The notes under the pieces were generated by a model. That model had not been told where the DNA came from and made no database searches. It worked only from the letters and a program-made list of their open reading frames with translations. From JAMCZC01 sp964364925 (lineage in GTDB: Bacteria > Patescibacteriota > Microgenomatia > Levybacterales > UBA12049), in the NCBI GenBank assembly GCA_964364925.1, contig CAYIOB010000035.1:1-8009 (forward strand): a stretch of DNA of 8,009 nucleotides. The letters run 5' to 3'. A program made the translations under genes and the position numbers. Position 1 is the first letter of the stretch. Each line of letters starts with the position of its first letter. Shown here piece by piece: positions 1 to 7,188 of this stretch.

Positions 1-2
1 TA

Positions 3-1175
3 CTGGTATTGTTAACATTGTTTGAATTCTCTAAAATCAAAGGATACAAATTTTCTATCTATGCCCCTTTATTATTCGCTACGGCACCGGTAGTTATACA
101 CGAAACTTCATCTGTGTACGTTGATTTTCAATGGATATTTTATTTTTTATTGTCTATTTTTATTATTACTTTTAACAAAAAGCTCAATTATTCAAATTTA
201 GCTCTGGCGGGATTATTTTTGGGAGGAATGGTAGCAACAAAACTTTGGACAATTGTATTTATTCCTATTTCCGTTTTGTATTTAATAATTTTGTTAAAAA
301 ATAATAGTGTTAATAAAATATTAAAAAGTTGCTTTGTATACGTAGCTATGGCTCTATCCGTGTCGTTGATATGGTTTTTAAGAGCTTTTCTCTTAACAGG
401 AAATCCGTTGTACCCGGCTTTTGATAATTCATCACGCATCTCAATATCGCTATCTTCTGTTATCGGATTTAATTATCCCCTTCTAAATCCGATATCTTAT
501 GTAAATGTTTTTAGTCCTTTATTTTTTATCGGGGGGGTCTTTCTTTTGTATCGGCTTAGGAGTAATATAAAAATCTTTTGGAATAACAAACTGTTTATTT
601 TTTTCCTACTGTTGCTTGCATTATATTTATCAATACATTACCCGTTTGGAAGATATCTCCTTGGGCTTTATGTATTTTTTATATTTTTTGCTTCAACAGG
701 AATTTATAATTTTGTAGAAAACATTAAATATTCAAAATATTTATTAAATTTTTTATTACTGGTTTTTTTCTCCTATTATTTTATTAATTCAATTCTTGTT
801 TTGCCCTATTCGCTGGGATTTACCGTTAAAAACAGATATCTGACTAGAATTCTTTCAAGAGACAACTCCAGCTATTACGATTTCAACAGACAATTTAATA
901 AATATATTTCTAAAAGCGACTATGTTGCTACATACGGAATATTCGGCTATTATTACGCGGACTTTCGTTATATTGATTTTAATTTTATCTTTGATAGCAA
1001 GAACAGATCGTTTGATTTATATAAAAAAAGAGGAGTGACAAAATTATTTATAAAGGGTGGCGATATAAACTGGTTTTGTCAAAAAGAAAACATAAGTGAT
1101 TGTGATAAATCTAAATACTCGTATGTTTCAACATATATGGGTATCCAACCGTATTATCTCTATGATATAAAATAG
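3..1175 (+). CDS. GT-C/GT39-like multispanning membrane glycosyltransferase, 5'-truncated by the window edge
   Basis: The frame is open to the first base, so the start lies upstream; the TTG at 9 is only the first in-window start-like codon. About 390 residues are visible. Counting from the TTG, hydrophobic segments lie near 15-30, 40-55, 63-95, 104-130, 165-182, 192-210, 213-235 and 245-268. They are followed by a mostly polar C-terminal tail of about 115 residues, probably extracytoplasmic. Family-like signatures are a Y-x-D segment after an E-x-S (32-39), A-T-K-L-W (76-80), and R-A-F-L-L-T-G-N-P-L-Y-P (125-136), the 'R...tGNPlYP' motif common in GT39/RgtA-D-like proteins, then R-Y-L-L (215-218). 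Such enzymes move sugars from polyprenyl-phosphate donors on the outer membrane face. The first membrane helix and the acidic catalytic loop should lie in the missing part, so activity cannot be judged. The TAG stop is 4 bases before the next gene, suggesting one transcript. The class is fairly sure; acceptor and sugar are unknown. Confidence 0.8.
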   Translation: MVLLTLFEFSKIKGYKFSIYAPLLFATAPVVIHETSSVYVDFQWIFYFLLSIFIITFNKKLNYSNLALAGLFLGGMVATKLWTIVFIPISVLYLIILLKNNSVNKILKSCFVYVAMALSVSLIWFLRAFLLTGNPLYPAFDNSSRISISLSSVIGFNYPLLNPISYVNVFSPLFFIGGVFLLYRLRSNIKIFWNNKLFIFFLLLLALYLSIHYPFGRYLLGLYVFFIFFASTGIYNFVENIKYSKYLLNFLLLVFFSYYFINSILVLPYSLGFTVKNRYLTRILSRDNSSYYDFNRQFNKYISKSDYVATYGIFGYYYADFRYIDFNFIFDSKNRSFDLYKKRGVTKLFIKGGDINWFCQKENISDCDKSKYSYVSTYMGIQPYYLYDIK

Positions 1176-1179
1176 CTAT

Positions 1180-2949
1180 ATGTTAGATCCCTACAGAATG
1201 GTTCTTGTTAATGTAATTGCTTCCTGCTTGGTCTTTGGTGGAGTGTTATTCTATAGATATATTTATCCAAAAAAGAAAATTAACTTATTTGTTTTGCTTC
1301 TTATTATTTCTGTCTTACCGATAATAAGTATTTTTAGAACTGGCGCTTATGAAAGCGGAGACTTTAATATACACGTTAGAAGAAGTATGGAATTCTATCA
1401 ATTGCTTACGGAGGGAAATCTAATACCATCATGGGCAGGAAGTTTGAATGCTACCTATGGATATCCCCTATATGCTTTTAATTATATTCTGCCTTATTAT
1501 ATTATTTCCTTTTTCCATTTTATTGGGTTTTCTTTTATAGCAAGTTTGAAATTATTTTTAGGAACCACTTTTATTTTATCAGGCATTTTTATGTATGCCT
1601 TTTCAAAAAGTTTATTAAAGAATTCGCTGGCAGGCTTTGCTGCGGCAATTTTCTATTTGTTCACTCCATATCATTTAATCTCAACACATTTTAAAATTAC
1701 AATTGGAGAAATCTTAGCATACACCTTAATCCCAATTGTTTTTTATTTTATTAACAAATTCCTGGTTGAGAAAAAAGTCTTATATTTTTTACTTTCTGGC
1801 TTGTCACTGGGTCTGCTAATTCTAAGTCATATATTTGTTGCCGTTTTTTTAATACCGGTCATCATTATTTACATTGTTTTCGAAACCAAAAAATTTTTCA
1901 AAGGGATATTATATTCTTTTGGAATAATCGTCATTTCTTTACTTATCTCAATGTTTCAATGGACAGCGCCTTTAATTTACAGACCATATTTATTTACAGC
2001 CGCTAACCCATCGGACCCAGGTAAAGCATTCTATTTCCCAAACATACTCGATTTGCTTTATTCCCCCTGGAGGTTTGGATTGTTATTCCAAGGACCCAAA
2101 GGAGAACTTTCTTTTTTATTGGGCTACGCACAGCTCCTGGCACTTTTAATAATAATTCTATTGTTAATTAAAAATAAAATGAAAAAAGGATATAGAAAGA
2201 TGGTTATTTTCTGGATAGTTTTATTTTTTGCCGCTGCTTTCCTTATTACCCCTTATTCCATTTTTATATGGAGATACCTACCCTTAGTAAATGAGGCGGG
2301 TTCGCAACGCTTATTAATTCTTACCGGATTTTTTACTTCGCTTTTTGCAGGATACGTTGCTTTAACATATGGTAAAAGAAAATTAATCATATACGGACTG
2401 ATTATATTTGCGGTTTTGACAACCATGCTTAACTGGGGGCAAAGAAGAGTAATCCCTGCTATAAATGATAATGTATTAAAACAGGATATTTCATTGGGAA
2501 CAGGATGGGGAGACACTCATTTTTACGCACTCCCTAAATGGGTGAATCCAAAGCAACCGTGGTTTGCAGATATACCAAAATATCATCTTGAAATTTTACA
2601 AGGCAAAGCAAGTATTGTTAACACATACAGGTCATCAACCAAACACGTTTATGGCATCAACGCGCAAACCAATATTAATTTAAAAGAAAACACACTTTAT
2701 TTTCCGGGATGGACTGCAACATCCAACAATAAATTAATAAATATAAAACCGGACAAAACAGGCGTCATTAATTTATCCCTACCAAGAGGAAAACATCTGC
2801 TTACGCTAAGTTATGAGGATTTGCCTATGCTTGCTATAACCAAGAAGATAAGTTTACTAAGCATAGTTCTGATTATTTCTTATTTTATATATTATCTTTT
2901 TAAAAAAATATATGTTAAGACAAATTCCAAAGTTTTAAATAAAGATTAA
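1180..2949 (+). CDS. Multispanning membrane protein of the '6-pyruvoyl-tetrahydropterin synthase-related' (PTPS-related) / YfhO-like class
   Basis: This 589-residue integral membrane protein has about 12 hydrophobic segments (first near 8-26 and 35-52, last near 555-575). The first external loop carries E-S-G-D-F-N-I-H-V-R-R (58-68), then G-N-L-I-P-S-W (79-85) and Y-G-Y-P-L-Y-A-F (93-100). This is the hallmark layout of the PTPS-related membrane family, where D61 and H65 occupy the usual acidic/His positions. Further matches are G-E-I-L-A-Y (176-181), L-S-H (215-217), and an L-P-K-W segment (451-454) that opens a beta-rich outer domain with Y-F-P-G-W (507-511). A final helix and basic tail close the protein. 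The family name is historical; no pterin chemistry is expected. The fold is GT-C-like, and a role in sugar transfer or glycan/lipid modification on the outer face is inferred. ATG 1180 follows the previous stop by 4 bases without an SD sequence; ATG 1198 is the alternative. The last 35 bases overlap the convergent GT4 gene. Confidence 0.85.
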   Translation: MLDPYRMVLVNVIASCLVFGGVLFYRYIYPKKKINLFVLLLIISVLPIISIFRTGAYESGDFNIHVRRSMEFYQLLTEGNLIPSWAGSLNATYGYPLYAFNYILPYYIISFFHFIGFSFIASLKLFLGTTFILSGIFMYAFSKSLLKNSLAGFAAAIFYLFTPYHLISTHFKITIGEILAYTLIPIVFYFINKFLVEKKVLYFLLSGLSLGLLILSHIFVAVFLIPVIIIYIVFETKKFFKGILYSFGIIVISLLISMFQWTAPLIYRPYLFTAANPSDPGKAFYFPNILDLLYSPWRFGLLFQGPKGELSFLLGYAQLLALLIIILLLIKNKMKKGYRKMVIFWIVLFFAAAFLITPYSIFIWRYLPLVNEAGSQRLLILTGFFTSLFAGYVALTYGKRKLIIYGLIIFAVLTTMLNWGQRRVIPAINDNVLKQDISLGTGWGDTHFYALPKWVNPKQPWFADIPKYHLEILQGKASIVNTYRSSTKHVYGINAQTNINLKENTLYFPGWTATSNNKLINIKPDKTGVINLSLPRGKHLLTLSYEDLPMLAITKKISLLSIVLIISYFIYYLFKKIYVKTNSKVLNKD

Positions 2950-3979
2950 CCATATTATCCCACGTTTTATCTTTTACCCATTCATATCCTTTATTAATTT
3001 TTATATTTTTTGATGTAGTATCTGTTAAATATTTTTCTAATTCGGATAGAATTTCTGTATGGTCCTTAGATATCGAAATAAATTCGGAAAATGGAGTAGC
3101 TTTTAGATAATCTTTCTTAATTTCATTGTTGTAAACTGCAAGAACATATTTTTTACTCATTATAGATTCAAGTATTCCAAGATATCTTGATGTGAATACA
3201 AAAGATGTTCTATTGATATGAATGAGTACATTTTTTACAAATCCCTTAAATTCTGCGTTCAATTGGTTTTGCGTACTATACTCCTTAGCTTCCCCCATTT
3301 GGACACCATCCCCAAGAACAACTAGCCTTAATCCCTTATGGCTTCTCCCTACCTCTTTAAATGCTTTAAGGTACTCCATTATCCCTGTCTCTTCTTCCAA
3401 CCTTCCCAAAAAAACAATTAAGTTCTTGTCATAATTTTTATTGTCACTTTCTTTTTGATAATCAACTGCACCGTATGTTACAAACGTTGGTTTTGTACCA
3501 TACCACTTTTTAAGAAAGTCCCCAACACAAATATTTCCCCTGGAAAGTTTTTCCGAAAGCTTATGCATGAAAATTGCTTTTTTGTTTGGGATTTTATTTC
3601 CCTCATATCCATGAAAGGTTGTATAAACCTTTTTAAAAGGAAAGAAAAATCTAAAAGGAAGATACCAAAAGAAAACATCATGGCAATGGACAATATCTGC
3701 CTCCTTAATTACACTAAGATATTTCAAAAGACTAAACCAAATCCTAAATTTCTTTAGCTTACCTTCTTTTCCGGCCTCAACCCTTAAAATTCTAATTCCC
3801 TCAATCGTAGCACTTGAAGATAACGACTGATAACTTTTACTAGAGGTTGCCTTATAGTTTTCGGTGATTACTGTAACCCTATGACCTTTTTTAACTAACC
3901 TCTTGCTAACTTCCAAAACATGCTTCTCTACCCCACCGATGTGAGGATAAAACAACCTTGCGAAAAATAAAATAGTCAT
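2915..3979 (-). CDS. Glycosyltransferase family 4 (GT-B fold), with an atypical donor-site motif
   Basis: It is a probable cytoplasmic retaining glycosyltransferase that moves a sugar from a nucleotide donor to a growing glycan or lipid-linked acceptor. From ATG 3979 it is 354 residues, normal for GT4. The N-terminal Rossmann domain opens with T-I-L-F-F-A-R-L-F-Y-P-H-I-G-G-V-E-K-H, the typical GT4 start with its glycine-rich acceptor loop. It continues through D-I-V-H-C-H-D (about 95-101) and T-F-H-G (121-124). The C-terminal domain has F-L-G-R-L (190-194), V-V-L-G-D-G (220-225) and a Y-L-G-I-L-E-S segment (266-272). Two usual features differ: the Lys of 'GRL...KG' is Thr, and the first Glu of the EX7E motif is absent (see findings). 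An in-frame GTG at 3997 would add six residues and overlap the preceding gene by 14 bases. I prefer the ATG because it gives the canonical N-terminus and sits 4 bases after that gene's TGA. It is the last gene of the minus-strand trio. Confidence 0.86.
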   Translation of the reverse strand: MTILFFARLFYPHIGGVEKHVLEVSKRLVKKGHRVTVITENYKATSSKSYQSLSSSATIEGIRILRVEAGKEGKLKKFRIWFSLLKYLSVIKEADIVHCHDVFFWYLPFRFFFPFKKVYTTFHGYEGNKIPNKKAIFMHKLSEKLSRGNICVGDFLKKWYGTKPTFVTYGAVDYQKESDNKNYDKNLIVFLGRLEEETGIMEYLKAFKEVGRSHKGLRLVVLGDGVQMGEAKEYSTQNQLNAEFKGFVKNVLIHINRTSFVFTSRYLGILESIMSKKYVLAVYNNEIKKDYLKATPFSEFISISKDHTEILSELEKYLTDTTSKNIKINKGYEWVKDKTWDNMVNLYLKLWNLS

Positions 3980-3983
3980 ATTT

Positions 3984-4700
3984 TCAAACCAATACACTCT
4001 TCTTGTACTTGTAATAGTATTTGAATATATCTAAAAACGCTGACAAAATTACACTTGGTTTTCCACCGGAAGCTTTACCATGGGTACGCGGATAATGTTT
4101 CACTTTTACTATTTTTATCTTTGCTCCAAGTTTATTGAGTTGTATTAGCATTTCTGCCGGAAGGAATGCGCTTTCCGAAGATAAATTCATTTTATTAATA
4201 AATTCTCTTCTAATAAGTCTTATCGCACAGTTGATATCATCATTTTCTATGTGAAATAAATACCGGACAAGCCGGTTATAGATAATACTCTGCAGCTTTC
4301 TTTGCATACTAAGGTTCCGCATTTCCCGACTTCCAATAACCGCATCGTAAGAATATATATATGAAAGCATTTTTTTTAAAACAAAAACATCATATTGATT
4401 ATCGCCATCCGTATAGAAAATATACGGATATTTCTTTGCGTGCCGGAAACCGCTTTGTAATGCTCCCCCATAACCTTTATTTTTTTTATGGTGTACAACT
4501 TTTATGTTTGGCCAGTATTGCTTTGCGAGTTTATCTGCTACTTTTCCTGTATTGTCTGGGCTTGCATCATCTATAATAACAATTTCAAAAGATGAGCAAG
4601 TATCTTGTAAAAGCCGCACGGTTTTTGGAATAAGCACGGGAAGGTTTCCTTCATCATTATATGCGGGACAGAAAAATGATATCGAAGGTTTTTTATTCAT
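3984..4700 (-). CDS. Glycosyltransferase family 2, dolichyl/polyprenyl-phosphate sugar synthase (DPM1)-like
   Basis: This 238-residue GT-A enzyme is likely inverting and metal-dependent. DPM1-like relatives move a sugar from UDP- or GDP-sugar to polyprenyl phosphate at the cytoplasmic membrane face; here donor and acceptor are inferred. Visible motifs are P-A-Y-N-D-E-G-N (12-19), the nucleotide-binding I-I-D-D-A-S-P-D-N-T (42-51), K-G-Y-G-G-A (75-80), and the metal-binding D-x-D in Y-T-D-G-D-N-Q-Y-D (96-104). After these come I-N-C-A-I-R-L-I-R-R (156-165), and H-Y-P-R-T-H-G-K (202-209) near the acceptor site. No hydrophobic C-terminal anchor is present, so it should be a soluble or peripheral protein of minimal DPM1 length. 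Its ATG lies inside the end of the reductase gene (ATGAATAA, an 8-base overlap), which points to translational coupling. It ends in TGA, the only TGA stop in the window. It could supply polyprenyl-linked sugar to the GT-C-like proteins encoded nearby. Confidence 0.9.
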   Translation of the reverse strand: MNKKPSISFFCPAYNDEGNLPVLIPKTVRLLQDTCSSFEIVIIDDASPDNTGKVADKLAKQYWPNIKVVHHKKNKGYGGALQSGFRHAKKYPYIFYTDGDNQYDVFVLKKMLSYIYSYDAVIGSREMRNLSMQRKLQSIIYNRLVRYLFHIENDDINCAIRLIRREFINKMNLSSESAFLPAEMLIQLNKLGAKIKIVKVKHYPRTHGKASGGKPSVILSAFLDIFKYYYKYKKSVLV

Positions 4701-5550
4701 CTTTCAATTCTTTAAGCAGGTATTCCTTAAGGCTTTCCTTCCATGGCCGGAAATAAGAGATAGGAAGTTTAATACTTTTCGCTGCTTCATTTTTTGGCCG
4801 AGGAGCGAAGAACCTGTCTGCAAAAAAATCAGACGATACAGGTATTATTAAAATATCCATCCTCAAAAGCTTAACAATATACTGGACAATTGTAAACCTA
4901 GAACAAATTCCTAAGGACCCGAAATGGTATATACCGCGCTTTTTCTTATCCAATAAAAGTTTTATGAATTCAACAAGTTCCTTTGCATAAGCAATAGTAC
5001 CAAACTTATCATTGACTACCCTAATTTCTTTTTTCCCTTGTTTTGCTTGCTGAAGAATATATGATATAAACTTTTTTTCCTTCATTCCGCCCCCAACAAT
5101 CCATCCGGTGCGTATAATTATATGGTTTTTAACAAGTTTTTGAATAGCTTTTTCGCCTAATAATTTTGTCTTTCCATAAACATTAACCGGCTTAGGCTTA
5201 TCTTCTTCTGTAAAATATTCCTTTTCACCATTAAACACCGCTAAAGAAGAAATATAAACAATAGTTACATGGTTTTTTTTACACGCCTCCGCGATATTCT
5301 GAGTACCGAGAGCGTTAATAAGATATGCTTCCCTGCTGTTTTCTTCGCAATCGTCAACATTTGTTTTTGCCGCTAAATGTATAACGACATCAGGCCGAAT
5401 TTCCTCAAATACTTGGAAAACGCTCTTTTTGTCTGTTATATCAAGATTTTGTTTTGTTGTAAGAAATAGTTTATCCTTTGAAAAAACAGATGCAACGTAT
5501 AAGCCTACTGTCCCCCCACTGCCTGTAACCAATATTTTCTTTTTCTTCAC
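4693..5550 (-). CDS. RmlD/RfbD-like NAD(P)-dependent nucleotide-sugar reductase (extended SDR)
   Basis: At 285 residues it matches the usual length of dTDP-4-dehydrorhamnose reductase (RmlD/RfbD), which reduces the 4-keto group in the last step of dTDP-L-rhamnose synthesis. Visible features are an N-terminal beta strand with the dinucleotide-binding G-S-G-G-T-V-G (10-16) and L-D-I-T-D (36-40). These are followed by H-L-A-A-K-T-N-V-D-D-C-E (58-69), the counterpart of the 'aayT.VD.aE' segment. Next come Y-I-S-S-L-A-V-F-N-G (99-108), catalytic Y125 and K129 in Y-G-K-T-K, R-T-G-W (147-150), and P-R-P-K-N (250-254) near the C-terminus. It starts at GTG 5550, the only sensible start, with a weak TTGAG upstream. 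It heads the minus-strand trio. Whether the substrate is dTDP-4-keto-rhamnose is open: no rmlA, rmlB or rmlC is in the window, and related proteins reduce or epimerise other nucleotide sugars. The family call is secure; the exact enzyme is not. Confidence 0.87.
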   Translation of the reverse strand: MKKKKILVTGSGGTVGLYVASVFSKDKLFLTTKQNLDITDKKSVFQVFEEIRPDVVIHLAAKTNVDDCEENSREAYLINALGTQNIAEACKKNHVTIVYISSLAVFNGEKEYFTEEDKPKPVNVYGKTKLLGEKAIQKLVKNHIIIRTGWIVGGGMKEKKFISYILQQAKQGKKEIRVVNDKFGTIAYAKELVEFIKLLLDKKKRGIYHFGSLGICSRFTIVQYIVKLLRMDILIIPVSSDFFADRFFAPRPKNEAAKSIKLPISYFRPWKESLKEYLLKELKDE

Positions 5551-5561
5551 GTTTTAGCTCA

Positions 5562-5590
5562 ATTCTAAACTCTATTTTAACATATCTAAA
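5562..5590 (-). promoter_or_regulatory. Candidate sigma70-type promoter for the reductase-GT2-GT4 operon
   Basis: Read on the minus strand, a -35-like TTTAGA (5585-5590; 4 of 6 consensus) and a -10-like TAGAAT (5562-5567; 5 of 6) are 17 bases apart. The predicted transcript would start about 5-6 bases before the GTG at 5550, giving almost no leader. AT-rich DNA yields such matches by chance, so the support is its placement at the head of the operon in a short divergent gap. Confidence 0.35.
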
Positions 5591-5599
5591 ATAAAACGC

Positions 5600-5629
5600 T
5601 TGAGATAAATATAAGCATTATTGTATAGT
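5600..5629 (+). promoter_or_regulatory. Candidate sigma70-type promoter for the GT-C-like gene at 5652
   Basis: TTGAGA (5600-5605) and TATAGT (5624-5629) each match the bacterial consensus at 5 of 6 positions or close to it and are separated by 18 bases. Transcription would begin near 5636, leaving a leader of about 16 bases before the ATG, with no ribosome binding site in it. This is the best promoter match in the divergent gap, and its start site falls inside the palindrome at 5634-5646. Confidence 0.45.
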
Positions 5630-5633
5630 ACTA

Positions 5634-5646
5634 TTAAGTAACTTAA
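5634..5646. promoter_or_regulatory. 13-base operator-like palindrome (TTAAGT-A-ACTTAA)
   Basis: Two perfect 6-base inverted arms surround a single A. The palindrome covers the predicted start of the plus-strand transcript and ends 5 bases before the ATG at 5652. It could be a repressor site or a small hairpin near the 5' end of the mRNA. In DNA this rich in A and T a short palindrome can also be chance. Confidence 0.25.
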
Positions 5647-5651
5647 GCCTT

Positions 5652-7124
5652 ATGCAACTAAGCAGGAATTTAATTCTAAATATTTTCTTAACATTATTAG
5701 CAGCATTATATTACCTTCTTTTTATCAACAAAGGCTTGATACTCTTTGATGAAGGATATATTGTTCATTTTGCAGAGCGGATAGTACAAGGGCAGGTACC
5801 TTATTATGATTTTTTTATCCAATATACGCCCGGATTCTTTTATATACTTGCCTTCTTTTTCAAAATATTTGGAACAAGCATTCTTGTCGGACGTATTGTT
5901 GCGCTACTTATAGCTTTGGGCATAATAATGTTAACCCTTTTACTTCTTGACGAGATAAAATTGAACTCTTTTCGTTTCAAAGCTATAGCCGTAGTCACAC
6001 TTTCCTCTTTCGGGTTTCCTTTGTTTAATATTCCTGTCGTTGTCTGGCCGGGTGTCTTACTCTCCATAGCAATTATGTTGGTCTTTGTGAAATGGTCAAA
6101 GTCCTTTTTTGCATCGTGGAAGTATCCTGTATTTTTGGGTATCCTTTTGGCGCTTATGCTTTTTATTAAGCACAACTTGGGCTTTGCTTATTTAGTAACT
6201 TTAAATTTTTTATTTATTCTTTTACCGCTTAAAGACAAGTTCCTAAAAGTGAAAAATATAGTCTTAATGAACTGTGTGTTTTTATTAATATCGGCACCAT
6301 GGATATATTATTTCTTTATAAGAAGTGACGCTCTATTTACTTTTTTAAGTTTTAATCAAAAGTTCTTTACTATATATCCCCCCTCCTACCCTCCATTGTC
6401 TTATTTGCTCCAGCCGTTGGGATTATTTAAATTATTGCCTTATTATCTCCCAATTATTTTTTTATTGTTATTATTTTTCTCTTATATTTTTCATAAATGG
6501 AAAAAGGCTTACATTTTCGTTTCCGTACTTCCCCTGGTTGGTTTCGCAGCTACTGTAGTACCGGCAAGCGACCTATTGCATGTATATCCTTTTTTAGGAC
6601 TTACTTTGGTAATGTTTCTTGTATTCATTAAATTGACAAAGTGGCTGTTTAAAAATGTATTTTTAGTTCTTATAATTTTTGTTGTTTTTTCCGGCTTCTA
6701 TCTTACTCTCTTCGAAGAACAGTATCGATATGGAGTACCCTTCCGATTAAGCACCACGCCACTTAATTTTCCCAAAACAAGAGGTGTACTGGTGGATGCA
6801 GACGCTGCCAAACAATATTCGTTGTTGAATACATATGTTGCTAACCACACTAAAAAAGGAGACTATATCTTTGTTTATCCATTCTCGCCAATGTTATATT
6901 TTATTTTCGACCGTCCAAATCCTTCACGCTATGCGAACTATCTCCCAGGATATCTTACCAAAGAAGAAGAGAGCCTAATAATTAAAGACCTGGAAAAGAA
7001 AAAAGTATCGTTGATTATTGCTGCGGGAGAATATAGATTCCCAACTCCTTTGTCTCAATGGATTCAAAAACAGAAGAAAACACAACAATATGGACAATTT
7101 ATTATCTTCGCTTCAAAAAAATAA
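5652..7124 (+). CDS. GT-C/GT39-like (RgtA/B/C/D-like) membrane glycosyltransferase, complete
   Basis: This 490-residue polytopic protein has hydrophobic segments near 7-25, 61-75, 80-99, 110-146, 158-192, 203-222, 262-280, 287-303, 309-327 and 333-353. An outer domain of about 130 residues follows. The first outer loop holds F-D-E-G-Y (32-36), the acidic D-E pair where GT39-type enzymes keep their catalytic Asp. It continues with G-Q-V-P-Y-Y-D-F (47-54), Q-Y-T-P-G (57-61) and F-G-T-S (73-76), a layout typical of RgtA/B/C/D-like transferases. K-H-N-L-G (173-177), S-D-L-L-H (306-310) and Y-P-F-S-P (409-413) also fit. The family takes sugars from polyprenyl-phosphate donors on the outer membrane face. 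ATG 5652 opens straight into the first helix and has no SD sequence. It is transcribed divergently from the reductase-GT2-GT4 operon; the GT2 enzyme could make its donor (inference). Acceptor unknown. Confidence 0.87.
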   Translation: MQLSRNLILNIFLTLLAALYYLLFINKGLILFDEGYIVHFAERIVQGQVPYYDFFIQYTPGFFYILAFFFKIFGTSILVGRIVALLIALGIIMLTLLLLDEIKLNSFRFKAIAVVTLSSFGFPLFNIPVVVWPGVLLSIAIMLVFVKWSKSFFASWKYPVFLGILLALMLFIKHNLGFAYLVTLNFLFILLPLKDKFLKVKNIVLMNCVFLLISAPWIYYFFIRSDALFTFLSFNQKFFTIYPPSYPPLSYLLQPLGLFKLLPYYLPIIFLLLLFFSYIFHKWKKAYIFVSVLPLVGFAATVVPASDLLHVYPFLGLTLVMFLVFIKLTKWLFKNVFLVLIIFVVFSGFYLTLFEEQYRYGVPFRLSTTPLNFPKTRGVLVDADAAKQYSLLNTYVANHTKKGDYIFVYPFSPMLYFIFDRPNPSRYANYLPGYLTKEEESLIIKDLEKKKVSLIIAAGEYRFPTPLSQWIQKQKKTQQYGQFIIFASKK

Positions 7125-7188
7125 AATCGTCATATTAAAGCTTAATCGAAGCTATTATATCATTGTTTGAGGATAAAAACGAAGTTAG

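Noticed and set aside
188..439. Minus-strand open frame of about 83 codons inside the first GT-C-like gene
   Set aside because: It lies fully antisense to a well-supported membrane protein and shows no family-like motif.
1180..2949. 6-pyruvoyl-tetrahydropterin synthase function
   Set aside because: The name of the related membrane family is historical. This protein is polytopic and lacks the small soluble fold with a zinc-binding His triad of the real enzyme.
3455..3757. Plus-strand open frame of about 100 codons inside the GT4 gene
   Set aside because: It is a shadow of the GT4 gene, whose motifs fix the minus strand as coding; the same applies to the plus-strand frames at 3222-3434, 4361-4576 and 4504-4851, and to the minus-strand frames at 2253-2516 and 5840-6175.
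3984..3986. Alternative genetic code with UGA as glycine, known in some CPR lineages
   Set aside because: The only TGA at a gene end closes the GT2 protein at its expected length, and no in-frame TGA occurs inside the recognised genes.
3980..3997. GTG at 3997 as the start of the GT4 gene
   Set aside because: It adds six residues before the canonical GT4 N-terminus and overlaps the GT2 gene; the ATG at 3979 is the better start, though the GTG cannot be excluded.
7139..7153. Inverted repeat AGCTT-N5-AAGCT between the convergent genes, as a terminator
   Set aside because: The stem is only 5 bases, poor in GC and lacks a following T run on either strand. The 64-base gap (7125-7188) shows no clear terminator.
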